A stretch of DNA of 64,000 nucleotides from DASYQD01 sp036005845 (lineage in GTDB: Bacteria > Acidobacteriota > Thermoanaerobaculia > Multivoradales > JAIOJS01). Where the stretch lies: positions 1-64,000 of the forward strand of contig DASYQD010000104.1 of NCBI GenBank assembly GCA_036005845.1, given 5' to 3'. How positions within the stretch are numbered: the stretch's first letter is position 1; each line of letters opens with the position of its first letter. The notes below the pieces were generated by a model. That model was given only the letters and a program-made list of their open reading frames with translations, was not told the origin of the DNA and did no database searches. Below, piece after piece: positions 15,329-24,162 of this stretch. A program made the translations under genes and the position numbers.

Positions 15329-18300
15329 GTGACGTCGACGCAGCGGCGAAGCGCTGGGCCCGGTCGGTGCTTGCGGCCCTCCGTCGCGTGGGTCGTCGGA
15401 GCGGCGTGCACGCTGCTCTCACCGCGGCCGGCGGGCGCCCTCGATCCGGCGTTGCCGGTGTGGCGCAACGTGCAGGACGTCTGGGGCGTCGACGACGGCC
15501 TGCCGCAGGGCTCGGTCAACGCGCTCGCGCAAACGCCTGACGGTTATCTCTGGGTCGGCACCTACGACGGCCTGGCGCGGTTCGACGGCAATCGCTTCGA
15601 GGTCTTCCGGCCCGGCACGACGCCCGGCCTGCAGAGCGCCGCCATCCGCGCCATGCTCGCCGACCGCCGCGGCCGGTTGTGGATCGGCACCGGCGGCGGC
15701 GGCGTCAGCGTCCGCGAGACCGACGGCAGCATCCACCAGCTCGCCGCCACCGGCGGCTGGCTGGTTCGCGCGCTCGCCGAGGCGGCCGACGGCACCATCT
15801 GGATCGGCACCTCGGCGCGAGGTTTGGCGAAGAGCTCGCCGCGCGGCGAGGTGACGAGCGTCGCGCGCGGCGAGCTCGACTCGGTGACGGCGCTGCTCGC
15901 CGACCGCGACGGCGCGCTGCTCGTCGGCACCGACGGGCACGGCCTCTGGCGCCTCGGCGCCGAGCGCGGCAGCAGTCCGCTGCGCCTCGACACCGGCGGC
16001 GCCAGCGTGGTCGTGTCGCTCTTCCGCGACCGTCGCGGCGAGCTGTGGGCGGGCACGGCAGGGTCGGGCCTCCTGCACGAGGTGGCGGGCCGCTTCGTGA
16101 GCGTCAGCGCGACCGACCTCGGCTCGTCGACGGTCTCGGCGCTCTGCGAGGACGGCAGCGGCTCGCTGTGGATCGCCACCGGCAGCGGCGGGCTGGTGCG
16201 GCGGCGGGGCAGCGGGTTCGAGCGCTACTCGCGTGCCACCGGCCTCCCTCACGACGTGCTCTCAGCGCTGCTCGAGGATCGGGAAGGCGCGCTCTGGGTG
16301 GGCATGGCGGCCGCGGGGCTGGTGCGCCTGCAGGGCGCGAGCTTCTCTACGCTCGGCGCGGCGGACGGGCTGGCCGACGAGACGGTGTACTCGGTGGCGG
16401 AGGGGCCGGCGGGATCTCTCTGGGTGGCGGCGGCCGGCGGCACGCTTTCCTATCGCAACGGGTCGCGCTTGACGCGCTTCACCTCCGTCGCACTGCCTGC
16501 CATTCCCGAGCGCACGCCGCTGCGCTCGCTGGCGTTCTCGCCCAATGGCGACCTGTGGGTCGGCACTTACGGCGGCGGCGTCCTGCAGCGCAGCGGCGGC
16601 GTCTGGCGCCGGCACACCGAGGCGCAGGGGCTGCCGAACGACCACGTGCGCACCGTCATGGTGGACGCCGCGGGGACGGTGTGGGCCGCCACCATCCGCG
16701 GCCTCGGCCGCTACCGCGACGGCGCGTGGGTCACCTTCGATCGCCGGCAGGGCCTGCCTTCCGCCTCCTTCATCGCGCTGGCCGCGGGGGCCGGCGGCAC
16801 GACGTGGTTCGGCATGGATGGCGGCGGTCTCGGAAGAATGGACGCCGACGGCACGCTGCACGTGCTCGACCATGGCGACGGCTTGCCGAGCGACGTCGTC
16901 CTCTCGCTGCGCCTGGGTAGCGAGTCGGGCGGCGACGGCGACACGTTGTGGATCGGCACCAACGGCGGGCTGGCGCAGCTGCAGAAGGGCAGGCTCGCGA
17001 CGTGGACGAGCCGCGACGGTCTGCCCTCCGACAACGTGGCGCAGCTCGCCGAGGACCGCAGCGGCCACCTCTGGGTCGGCACCTCGACCGGCGTGGCGAG
17101 GATCACGCTCGCCGGCCTCCGTCGCGGCTCGCCGCTGCCGGTGCGCGTCTTCTCGCACGGCGACGGCATCGCCAACAGCCAGTCGACGGGGCCGTCGAAC
17201 GGTCCGCTGGTGGCGGCCGACGGCCGCCTCTGGTTCCCCACCCTCGGCGGTCTCGCCGTCGTCGATCCGGCACGCCTCCAGGTCGACGAGGTGCCACCGA
17301 TCGTCCACGTCGAACAGATCACCGCCGACGGCGTGGCGCTGCCGCTCGCGGGCGCGCTGCACATCCCGCGCGGCACCGGCCACCTGGAGATCCAGTACAC
17401 CGGCATCTGCACCCGCGCCGGAAACCTCGTCCGTTTCCGCCATCGCCTCGCCGGCTTCGACCGCGACTGGGTCGACGCCGGCACGCGGCGCATCGCCTAC
17501 TACACCGCCGTGCCGCCCGGCGACTACCGCTTCGAAGTGGTCGCCGAGAACGCCGACGGGCGGCGTGGCTCTTCGGCGCTCGCGCTGGCGATCCCCAAGC
17601 GCCTCTGGGAGATGACCTGGTTCCGGCTCGGCGCCGCGCTGCTCCTCGCCCTCGCCGTCCTCGCCGCGGTGCGCACGCGCATCCACGCGCTGCAGAAACG
17701 CCAGCACGAGCTGGAGGCGATCGTCACCCACCGCACCTCCGAGCTGCGGGCGCAGAACGAGACGCTGGTGGCGGTGGTCGACGCGGCCGAGACGCTGTTC
17801 GGCGCCGACTCGTGGGAGCCGGTCATCGCCGGCGTGCTCGAGCGGCTCGGCAGCGCGCTCGGCGCCGACCGCGTGGCGGTGCTGGAGAGCCACCAGCGCG
17901 CCGACGGCGTCTGGGTGTCCACCTTCCGCGCCGGCTGGCACCGCGCCGGGGTGCCGGCGCTGGAGACCAGCGCCATGCACGAGCAGCCGTTCGAGGCCAG
18001 CGGCGTCGGCCGCTGGCTCGAGCTGCTGAGGAAGGGCGAGCCGGTCATCGGCCGGCTGCAGGACCTGCCCGCCGAAGAGGCGCGCATCCTGGCGCGGCAG
18101 CACGTCGCCTCCCTCGCCGTGGTGCCGGTCTTCGCCGGCGGCACGTTCTGGGGCTTCATCGGCATCGACGACTGCACGCGGGCGCGGGTGTGGTCGAGCA
18201 CCGAGGTGCTGTCGATGCGCATCGCCGCCGAGACGCTGGGCGCGGCGATCGCCGACAAGCAGCGCGGCGCGGCGGTGCGCGCCAGCGAGGAGCGCTATCA

Positions 18301-19183
18301 CCGGCTGTTCGAAGACAGCCTCGGCCTGGTCTGCACGCACACGCTCGACGGCGAGCTGCTCTCCATCAACCTGGCGGCCGCGCGCGCCATCGGATTGCCG
18401 CCGGCCTCGCTGGTCGGCAGGAACATCGGCGCCCTGCTCGCCGAGGACGCCAAGCCTCTCTTCGCCAAGTACCTCGCGGCGATCGCCGAGCGCGGCCAGG
18501 CGGTCGGCGAGATGCACATCCAGACCCACGACGGCGAGCGGGTCTGGCAGTACAGCAACCGGCTGATGCGCGACGGCGACGGGTCGGCCTACGTCGTCGG
18601 CCACGCCCTCGACGTCACCGAGCGGCGCCGGCTGGAGGAGCTGCTGCGCGAGCGCGCGCTCACCGACTCGCTCACCGGCGTCGCCAACCGCGCCATGTTC
18701 GACGACCGCCTGGCGCAGGCGGTGGCCCGTGCCGCGCGGCAGGAGAGGACGAGCGGCAGCGGCGAGCAGCTCGCCCTGGTGCTGCTCGACCTCGACGACT
18801 TCAAGCGCACCAACGACACCCTGGGCCACCTCGTCGGCGACGGCATGCTGCGCGAGGTCGCGACGCGATTGCGCCGCGTGCTGCGCAAATCGGACACCGT
18901 GGCGCGGCTCGGCGGCGACGAGTTCGCCGTCATCCTCACCTCCGTCGGCTCGCGCCAGCGCGCCGAGGGCGTGCTGAACAAGCTGCAGGCGGAGCTGGCA
19001 CCGCCGCTCATGCTCGACGGAGAACAGGAAGTGCCGATCGGCGTCAGCCTCGGCATGGCCCTCTACCCCGAGCACGGCAGGACCGTCGAGGCGCTGATGG
19101 CGCAGGCCGACGCCGCGATGTACGCGGCGAAGCGCGCCGGCAAGAACCAGGCGAGACTGGCGGCCGCGAGCGTCGAGCCTTGA
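15329..19183 (+). CDS. Reg_prop/Y_Y_Y periplasmic sensor fused to GAF, PAS and GGDEF
   Basis: A 1284-residue transmembrane signalling protein. After a signal segment (ending PAGALDP) come about a dozen Reg_prop blades with the repeating LWVGT/LWIGT-x-GGL signature. These form two periplasmic propellers as in hybrid sensors of polysaccharide-responsive systems. A Y_Y_Y domain (FRHRLAGFDRDWVDAG) and one membrane helix (WFRLGAALLLALAVLAAV) follow. The cytoplasmic part has a coiled coil, a GAF domain, a PAS domain (YHRLFEDSLGLVCTH) and an intact GGDEF domain (LGGDEFAVIL, near residue 1195) with an RxxD inhibitory site five residues before it. The output is therefore cyclic di-GMP synthesis rather than the usual histidine kinase. 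The start is uncertain; GTG 15329 was chosen for the signal peptide. Confidence 0.83.
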   Translation: MTSTQRRSAGPGRCLRPSVAWVVGAACTLLSPRPAGALDPALPVWRNVQDVWGVDDGLPQGSVNALAQTPDGYLWVGTYDGLARFDGNRFEVFRPGTTPGLQSAAIRAMLADRRGRLWIGTGGGGVSVRETDGSIHQLAATGGWLVRALAEAADGTIWIGTSARGLAKSSPRGEVTSVARGELDSVTALLADRDGALLVGTDGHGLWRLGAERGSSPLRLDTGGASVVVSLFRDRRGELWAGTAGSGLLHEVAGRFVSVSATDLGSSTVSALCEDGSGSLWIATGSGGLVRRRGSGFERYSRATGLPHDVLSALLEDREGALWVGMAAAGLVRLQGASFSTLGAADGLADETVYSVAEGPAGSLWVAAAGGTLSYRNGSRLTRFTSVALPAIPERTPLRSLAFSPNGDLWVGTYGGGVLQRSGGVWRRHTEAQGLPNDHVRTVMVDAAGTVWAATIRGLGRYRDGAWVTFDRRQGLPSASFIALAAGAGGTTWFGMDGGGLGRMDADGTLHVLDHGDGLPSDVVLSLRLGSESGGDGDTLWIGTNGGLAQLQKGRLATWTSRDGLPSDNVAQLAEDRSGHLWVGTSTGVARITLAGLRRGSPLPVRVFSHGDGIANSQSTGPSNGPLVAADGRLWFPTLGGLAVVDPARLQVDEVPPIVHVEQITADGVALPLAGALHIPRGTGHLEIQYTGICTRAGNLVRFRHRLAGFDRDWVDAGTRRIAYYTAVPPGDYRFEVVAENADGRRGSSALALAIPKRLWEMTWFRLGAALLLALAVLAAVRTRIHALQKRQHELEAIVTHRTSELRAQNETLVAVVDAAETLFGADSWEPVIAGVLERLGSALGADRVAVLESHQRADGVWVSTFRAGWHRAGVPALETSAMHEQPFEASGVGRWLELLRKGEPVIGRLQDLPAEEARILARQHVASLAVVPVFAGGTFWGFIGIDDCTRARVWSSTEVLSMRIAAETLGAAIADKQRGAAVRASEERYHRLFEDSLGLVCTHTLDGELLSINLAAARAIGLPPASLVGRNIGALLAEDAKPLFAKYLAAIAERGQAVGEMHIQTHDGERVWQYSNRLMRDGDGSAYVVGHALDVTERRRLEELLRERALTDSLTGVANRAMFDDRLAQAVARAARQERTSGSGEQLALVLLDLDDFKRTNDTLGHLVGDGMLREVATRLRRVLRKSDTVARLGGDEFAVILTSVGSRQRAEGVLNKLQAELAPPLMLDGEQEVPIGVSLGMALYPEHGRTVEALMAQADAAMYAAKRAGKNQARLAAASVEP

Positions 19184-19185
19184 GC

Positions 19186-19202
19186 TTGCCAAATTTTGCC
19201 AA
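19186..19202 (+). repeat. TTGCCAA direct repeats before the truncated antitoxin
   Basis: TTGCCAA occurs at 19186-19192 and 19196-19202, a 10-bp period (one helical turn), in an AT-rich patch (CCAAATTTTGCC) unlike its surroundings. The spacing fits binding by a dimeric ribbon-helix-helix repressor. It may be a leftover operator of the broken antitoxin gene, or internal sequence of its lost 5' part. Confidence 0.45.
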
Positions 19203-19203
19203 C

Positions 19204-19353
19204 ATGTCCAGCAGCGAGTACGTTCGGGAGCTCATCCGTAAGGACCAGGACCGCCAGCGACTGCGCGAGCGGCTGCTGGTCGGGGCGGCCTCCAAGCCAA
19301 CGAAGGCCGTGGATCGGCATTACTTCGAGTCGCTGCGCAAGGGTGTGGAATGA
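19204..19353 (+). pseudogene. 5'-truncated ParD/RHH-type antitoxin fragment
   Basis: A 49-residue reading frame beginning MSSSEYVRELIRKDQDRQR, followed by RLRERLLVGA and HYFESLRKGV. This matches the second half of ParD-like ribbon-helix-helix antitoxins (SEYVRELIRRDQ motif and toxin-binding tail). The N-terminal beta strand that contacts DNA is missing. No toxin gene follows; the next gene is on the other strand 14 nt away. It is probably a remnant of a toxin-antitoxin locus, though expression as a short orphan antitoxin cannot be excluded. Confidence 0.55.
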
Positions 19354-19367
19354 CGTCCGCAAGTCGC

Positions 19368-20612
19368 TCAGGCCGCCTGGCGCGTTGCGAATTCCTGTAG
19401 GCGCCGCTCGAAGCGGTTCGCGAAGACGCGCTTCATCGCCTCCAGCTTGAACGACTGCCAACGGTAGCGGCGAGGAGACAAGTCGGCGCACTCTTCCGGC
19501 AGCATCACCAGCGAGACGTGCACGTTGGGAGCGCAACCGATGGGGAGGTGCGCCTCCATGCAGGCCTCGTAGAGGCGGCGGAAGACGGGCACGAGGTCCT
19601 CGGTGCGCGGCGGCTCGAGGTCGGCGAGGTCGGTGCCGACGAGCGGGCGGAAGACGCAGACGGTGGGGACGGCGCCGACGGCGGTGATCCAGTCGATGGC
19701 GGCGATCGAGGACTCCGGCGGCTCGAGGCCGGCGATGATCTCGCCGTTGGTCACCCACGGCTCGTGGCGCGGCCCGCGGCGGCCGAGGTTGGCGCAGTAG
19801 CGGATCGCCTCGAGGTAGAAGTCGAGGCCGTACTCCTCGTGCTTGCCGGGACAGATGTCGCGGAAGCGCTCGGGGTCGAAGATCTCGAAGCAGAAGGAGA
19901 CGCGGTTGACGCCCATCTCGCGCAGCTCGTCGTAGCGCGTCAGGTCGCGGTGCGGCGGCGTCTGCACGCCGACGAGCAGCCCGGTCTCGGCCTTGATGCG
20001 GCGGATGTAGGGCTCGAGGATGTCGAGGTAGGTATCGCCGTCGTAGTGGCCGGTGTTGAAGTCGACGTAGGTGATCCCCGAGCCTTCGCGCGCCGCGCGC
20101 ACCACCCGCAGCACCTCGTCCACCGACTTCTCGTCGGCGTCGTCGACGCCGAGGTTGAGACCCACCGAGCAGAACTTGCAGTTGACCTTCGCCGGCTTCT
20201 GCGTCCAGTACTCGCAGACCTTCGCCTGGTAGATGCCGAGATAGGTGCCCTGCAGCGTGCCGATGCGCGTCATCGGCTTGCCCGACGGCAGCGTCTCGTC
20301 GTACCAGTCGGGCCGCGGCGACAGCTCGACGGGGGCGACCGGCTCGCCGCCGCGCCAGATCCAGTAGCGCCCCGCGCCGCTCCGGTGCAGCACGTACGGC
20401 GAGCGCTTGGCGAAGGGCTCAGACACCGGCACGTTGGTCCACAGGCCGCCGGGGAGGATCGCCTCCAGCCCGCTGCCGAGACCGGCGCGCGTGCGCAGGA
20501 TCGGGCGGCCGCCGTCGTCCTGGACGAGGCACGAGTCGTCGAGGCGGATGCCCTGGCAGTAGAGGTCGAGCTTGAGCAGGGCGGGGTTGGTGCGCAGCGC
20601 GGCGACATTCAT
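19368..20612 (-). CDS. Radical SAM protein with noncanonical cysteine spacing
   Basis: A 414-residue protein with a radical-SAM-like barrel. The likely cluster ligands are Cys133, Cys145 and Cys148 (VCEYW then NCKFCSVG), a CX11CX2C pattern instead of CX3CX2C. Family-like strands follow: GITYVDFNTGHYDGDTYLD, GLLVGVQTPPH, NRVSFCFEIFDPE and VPTVCVFRPLVG. An N-terminal domain of about 115 residues precedes the cluster region. It is the last gene of the minus-strand operon after the FAD monooxygenase (14-nt gap). The reaction is unknown; the context suggests modification of an indole- or tryptophan-derived metabolite, or maturation of a partner. Confidence 0.75.
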   Translation of the reverse strand: MNVAALRTNPALLKLDLYCQGIRLDDSCLVQDDGGRPILRTRAGLGSGLEAILPGGLWTNVPVSEPFAKRSPYVLHRSGAGRYWIWRGGEPVAPVELSPRPDWYDETLPSGKPMTRIGTLQGTYLGIYQAKVCEYWTQKPAKVNCKFCSVGLNLGVDDADEKSVDEVLRVVRAAREGSGITYVDFNTGHYDGDTYLDILEPYIRRIKAETGLLVGVQTPPHRDLTRYDELREMGVNRVSFCFEIFDPERFRDICPGKHEEYGLDFYLEAIRYCANLGRRGPRHEPWVTNGEIIAGLEPPESSIAAIDWITAVGAVPTVCVFRPLVGTDLADLEPPRTEDLVPVFRRLYEACMEAHLPIGCAPNVHVSLVMLPEECADLSPRRYRWQSFKLEAMKRVFANRFERRLQEFATRQAA

Positions 20613-20626
20613 GCTTCGGTCCCTCG

Positions 20627-21862
20627 CTAGGTGGTGGTGGCGAGAGCTCCTCGCGTGAGCAGGCGCGACAGCAGCTCCCGCAACGCCGCGCCGGTGGCGG
20701 GCAGGGCCGCCGGCAGCTTCTCGGCATAGGGCGCCAGCCACGGATCGTCGCCGCCGACCGGCGCCACCGCGAGCTGGCGCCACAGCCGGCGCGAGCTCTC
20801 GGCCCAAGCCGACAGGGCGGCCGCGGCGTCGCCGCCGGCGGTCGAACGCAGCGTGGTGGCCAGCGCGTCAGCCTCGTGAAAGCCGCGGTTGAGGCTGTGC
20901 GAAGCGAGCGGCGAGGCGAGGTGCGCGGCGTCGCCGAGGAGCCACACGCGGCCGCGTCCCCAGCTCGCGGCCAACCCGTGCTCGAAGCGCGCCGCGCCCG
21001 TCCACCCGACCTCGGTGGGCATCGGCAGCTGCGGGGCGCGCTCGCTCCACAACCGCGCGAAGAGCTCGCGCATCTCCGCGCTGCCGATCCACCAGGTCGT
21101 GCGCTCCTTGCGGCGCGGCGCGGCGTCGAGCTCGGGCACGGCGTCGACCTCGAAGGTGCAGCGCGACCAGCCGTCGCGCAGCGGCCACACGGCGTCCACG
21201 GTGCCGCGGCCCAGCAGGAGCTGCAGGTCGCGCGCGCACGCGCGCTCCGGCAGCCGTACCTCGAAAGCGGCGAAGGTGCGCGCCGGCCCGCCGTTTGGGG
21301 CGGCGATGCCGAGCTTGCGCGCCACCGTGGAGCGGTGGCCATCGGCGCCGATCACCAGGCGCGGGCGCAGCAGGCGGCGACGGTCGATGGCCGCCGGCTC
21401 CTCGGCGAAAGGGCTGTCGCTGGTGTCGTGGCGGAGCACGTCGACGACAGCTAGTGGCGGATCGACATCGGGGTCGAGCTGGTGGAGGCGCTGGTTCCAT
21501 CCGACGGCGACGCCGCGCTGGCGAAGCGCCTTCTCGAGCACCTCTTCGAGACGGCTCTGCGGCACCGCCAACCCGAAGTCGTGGCTGTCCGGGAGGCCCT
21601 GCAGCGGCAGCCGGCGCTCTTCGCCGTCGCCCCTCAACGTCACGCCGTCGATGCGCTGCGCGAAGGGCAGCAGCAGCTCGAGCGCGCCGAGACGCTCGAG
21701 CAGCAGCACGGAGCGCGGGTGCAGGCCCACCGCGTAGCTGTGTCCGGCCCGCCGCTGCCCCTCGTCGACGATCTCGACGGCGAAGCCGGCACGCTGCAGC
21801 GACAGCGCGGCCATCATGCCGACCGGGCCGGCGCCGACGACCAGGACGTCGAGGTCGCTCAT
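20627..21862 (-). CDS. FAD-dependent aromatic monooxygenase (class A, PheA/TetX-like)
   Basis: A 411-residue flavoprotein hydroxylase. The N-terminal dinucleotide-binding GxGxxG is VVGAGPVG (about residues 8-15). The DG motif is LVIGADGHRSTVARKLG, and the GD motif is VWLLGDAAHLASPLASHSLNRG. These match NAD(P)H-dependent single-component aromatic hydroxylases. Its start overlaps the tryptophanase stop by 4 nt (ATGA), so the two are translated together. Indole released by tryptophanase is therefore an attractive substrate. Substrate identity is inference; the family is secure. Confidence 0.83.
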   Translation of the reverse strand: MSDLDVLVVGAGPVGMMAALSLQRAGFAVEIVDEGQRRAGHSYAVGLHPRSVLLLERLGALELLLPFAQRIDGVTLRGDGEERRLPLQGLPDSHDFGLAVPQSRLEEVLEKALRQRGVAVGWNQRLHQLDPDVDPPLAVVDVLRHDTSDSPFAEEPAAIDRRRLLRPRLVIGADGHRSTVARKLGIAAPNGGPARTFAAFEVRLPERACARDLQLLLGRGTVDAVWPLRDGWSRCTFEVDAVPELDAAPRRKERTTWWIGSAEMRELFARLWSERAPQLPMPTEVGWTGAARFEHGLAASWGRGRVWLLGDAAHLASPLASHSLNRGFHEADALATTLRSTAGGDAAAALSAWAESSRRLWRQLAVAPVGGDDPWLAPYAEKLPAALPATGAALRELLSRLLTRGALATTT

Positions 21863-23325
21863 GGCCGGAACCTCTGCGCGCGGTCGCGCGCCCAGGACGA
21901 CGCTCCCGCGAGCTCGCACTCGGCGAGGGCCTCGTCGTCGGTCGGCGTCCGCGCGTCAGCCCGCGCCAGGACGGCCGTGAAGTGCGGTAGCACTTCCGGA
22001 CGGTGCACGAAGCGCAGCCCCTCGATCTGCTCGCGGCGCGCGAACAGCTCGACGATGCCTTCGACGACATAGTCGATGTGGCTCTGCGTGTAGACGCGCC
22101 GCGGGATGGCGAGGCGCACGAGGTCGAGCGCCGGCCAGTGCCACTCGCCCGTCGACGGGTCGGGGCGGCCCTTCATCACGTTGCCGACCTCGCAGGCGCG
22201 GATGCCGAGCTCGGTGTAGAGCGCCACCGACAGCGACCAGCCCGGCAGCTCGTCGTCGCGCAGATGCGCGCAGAAGGCGCGGCCGTCCAGGTAGACGGCG
22301 TGGCCGCCGAACGGCCGCACCACGGGGACGCCGGCTGAGGCGAGGTGCTCGCCGAGGTAGGCGGTCGAGGCGATGCGGTAGCGCAGGTACTCCTCGTCGA
22401 GGACCTCTTCGAGGCCCACGGCGAGCGCTTCGAGGTCGCGGCCGGCGAGGCCGCCGTAGGTGGGAAAGCCCTCGGTGAGGATGAGCAGGTTGCGCACCCG
22501 CTCGGCCCAGGCGTCGGAGTCGAGCGAGACGACGCCGCCCATGTTGGCGAGGCCGTCCTTCTTCATGCTCATCAGCGCGCCGTCGGAGAGCGCGAACATC
22601 TGGCGGGCGATGTCGAGCGCGCTCTCGTCGCGGTGCGCCGGCTCGCGCAGCTTGATCAGCCAGGCGTTCTCGGCGAAGCGCGCGGCGTCGAGCAGCAGCG
22701 GAACGCGGTGCGCGTCGCAGAGGTCGCGCGCGGCGCGCAGGTTGGCGAGCGAGACCGGCTGACCGCCGGCGGAGTTGTTGGTTACGGTGAGCAGCACGAA
22801 GGGCACGCGGTCGCCGAGCCGTTCGAGCGCTTCGGCGAGCGCCGGCAGGTCGACGTTGCCCTTGAACGGATCGTCGCTCGCCGGATCGGCGGCGCTCGCC
22901 ACCGGCAGGTCGAGGGCGAGCGCGCCCGACGCTTCGATGTTGGCGCGCGTGGTGTCGAAGTGCGTGTTGCCCGGCACCACGTCGCCCGGGCGCAGCAGGG
23001 CCTGGCAGAGCAGCCGCTCGGCGGCGCGGCCCTGGTGGGCGGGGATGACGTGGCGGTGGCCGAAGAGCCGGCGCACCGCCGCCTCGAAGCGGAAGAAGCT
23101 GGTGCTGCCGGCGTACGACTCGTCGGCCTGCATCATCGCCGCCCACTGGCGCGTGCTCATGGCGCAGGTGCCGGAGTCGGTGAGCAGGTCGATGAGCACG
23201 TCGTCCGCGTGCAGCCGGAACGGGTTGAAGCCGGCATCGGCGATGCGCCGGCGGCGCTCCTCGACGGTCAGCCGCGGCAGCGGCTCGACGGACTTGATGC
23301 GGAAAGGCTCGATGATCGTGCGCAC
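21859..23325 (-). CDS. tnaA: Tryptophanase (beta-eliminating lyase, PLP-dependent)
   Basis: A 488-residue PLP enzyme that should split L-tryptophan into indole, pyruvate and ammonia. It aligns by eye with E. coli TnaA and with tyrosine phenol-lyase over its whole length: EPFRIKSVEPL, DLLTDSGTCAMS, PAHQGRAAERL, NNSAGGQPVSLAN, SMKKDGLANMGG (PLP lysine) and EGFPTYGGLAGRD. Three discriminating sites favour tryptophan: Asp in HFDTT, Val rather than Arg in ACEVG, and His in PHFTA. The C-terminus carries an extra tail of about 35 residues. The start is GTG with GGAGGC six bases upstream. It lies in an operon between ric and the monooxygenase. Confidence 0.85.
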   Translation of the reverse strand: MRTIIEPFRIKSVEPLPRLTVEERRRRIADAGFNPFRLHADDVLIDLLTDSGTCAMSTRQWAAMMQADESYAGSTSFFRFEAAVRRLFGHRHVIPAHQGRAAERLLCQALLRPGDVVPGNTHFDTTRANIEASGALALDLPVASAADPASDDPFKGNVDLPALAEALERLGDRVPFVLLTVTNNSAGGQPVSLANLRAARDLCDAHRVPLLLDAARFAENAWLIKLREPAHRDESALDIARQMFALSDGALMSMKKDGLANMGGVVSLDSDAWAERVRNLLILTEGFPTYGGLAGRDLEALAVGLEEVLDEEYLRYRIASTAYLGEHLASAGVPVVRPFGGHAVYLDGRAFCAHLRDDELPGWSLSVALYTELGIRACEVGNVMKGRPDPSTGEWHWPALDLVRLAIPRRVYTQSHIDYVVEGIVELFARREQIEGLRFVHRPEVLPHFTAVLARADARTPTDDEALAECELAGASSWARDRAQRFRP

Positions 23326-23344
23326 GAGAAGCCTCCTTCGCCCG

Positions 23345-24067
23345 TCAACCTGCGGCCGCGACCATCGCGCCGGAGACCAGGCTCGCGGCGCGCGGGAAGA
23401 GAACGTTGTTCTCGAGATGGATGTGCGCTTCGGTCTCCGCCTCGAGCTCGGCGAGCATCTGGTAGAGGCCGCGGTAGCTGTTGCAGGCGCTCGCGGGCGG
23501 CGTGTAGCCGTGCGTGAGCTCGCGCAGGAGACGAAGCATGCCGGCCACCTCTTCGTGCTCGTGCTCCATCGCGCGCACGGGGGCGTCGACGGGCATCGGC
23601 ATCGGCCCTGCGCCGGCGTCGATCGCCAGCCGCACGATGAGCGGGAAGAGAACGCCCTCTTCCTTCGCCATGTGGGAGGTCATCTCCGCCGCCAGCTCCT
23701 CCACCACCTCGCGAATGGCGAGCAGCGCCGGCGTGTCGCCGCCGTGGCGCTGCGCCACCTTCGCCGCCAGCTCGCGCAGCACCGGCAGGTCGCGGCGCAG
23801 CGTCGCGTGGTAGCGCTCGACGACGTGCGCCACGAGCTCGGGCAGCGGCGCGCCGACCCAGTCGCCCGCCGGCTGCGGGCCGTCGGCGGCCGCCTGGACC
23901 TCGGCCAGCACGGCATCCTGCGGCAGGTCGAGCTCGCTGCAGGCGGCGACGAGCGAGCGCTTGCCGCCGCAGCAGAAGTCGATGCGGTGGCGCTGGAAGA
24001 CCTTGATGGTGGAGGGGTACTGCCGCGCGATGGCGGCGACGTGCGCGCCGGGGTTGACGGTCGGCAT
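23345..24067 (-). CDS. ric: Iron-sulfur cluster repair di-iron protein (RIC/YtfE/ScdA)
   Basis: A 240-residue protein with the ScdA_N domain (DFCCGGKRS, near residue 30) and a hemerythrin-like four-helix bundle. The diiron ligands are visible: HVVERYHATLRRDLP, MTSHMAKEEGVLFP, MEHEHEEV and AHIHLENNVLFPRA. RIC proteins repair Fe-S clusters after nitric oxide or oxidative damage. As first gene of the operon leading to tryptophanase, it diverges from the nitrate-reductase-like operon, whose activity can produce NO. The spacer holds a copy of the island palindrome. Confidence 0.9.
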   Translation of the reverse strand: MPTVNPGAHVAAIARQYPSTIKVFQRHRIDFCCGGKRSLVAACSELDLPQDAVLAEVQAAADGPQPAGDWVGAPLPELVAHVVERYHATLRRDLPVLRELAAKVAQRHGGDTPALLAIREVVEELAAEMTSHMAKEEGVLFPLIVRLAIDAGAGPMPMPVDAPVRAMEHEHEEVAGMLRLLRELTHGYTPPASACNSYRGLYQMLAELEAETEAHIHLENNVLFPRAASLVSGAMVAAAG

Positions 24068-24162
24068 CGGTGGGCTCCTTGCGGTTCGAGAAGTCGTCCG
24101 TTCGTGACCTGACGTTGGCATCCGCCGGCAGGTCGCGCGCCACCCGCCGGCGCGGAAACGAC

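Noticed and set aside
16262..19192. 976-residue minus-strand frame
   Set aside because: Antisense to the Reg_prop/GGDEF gene, low-complexity Arg/Ala/Asp composition, no domain.
21859..23325. Tyrosine phenol-lyase as the identity of the beta-eliminating lyase
   Set aside because: The N-terminal half resembles it, but the phenol-binding Arg is Val, and the tryptophanase Asp (HFDTT) and His (PHFTA) are present.
24081..24095. GGTTCGA sequence resembling a tRNA T-loop
   Set aside because: No acceptor or anticodon stems can be folded around it; no tRNA gene is present.
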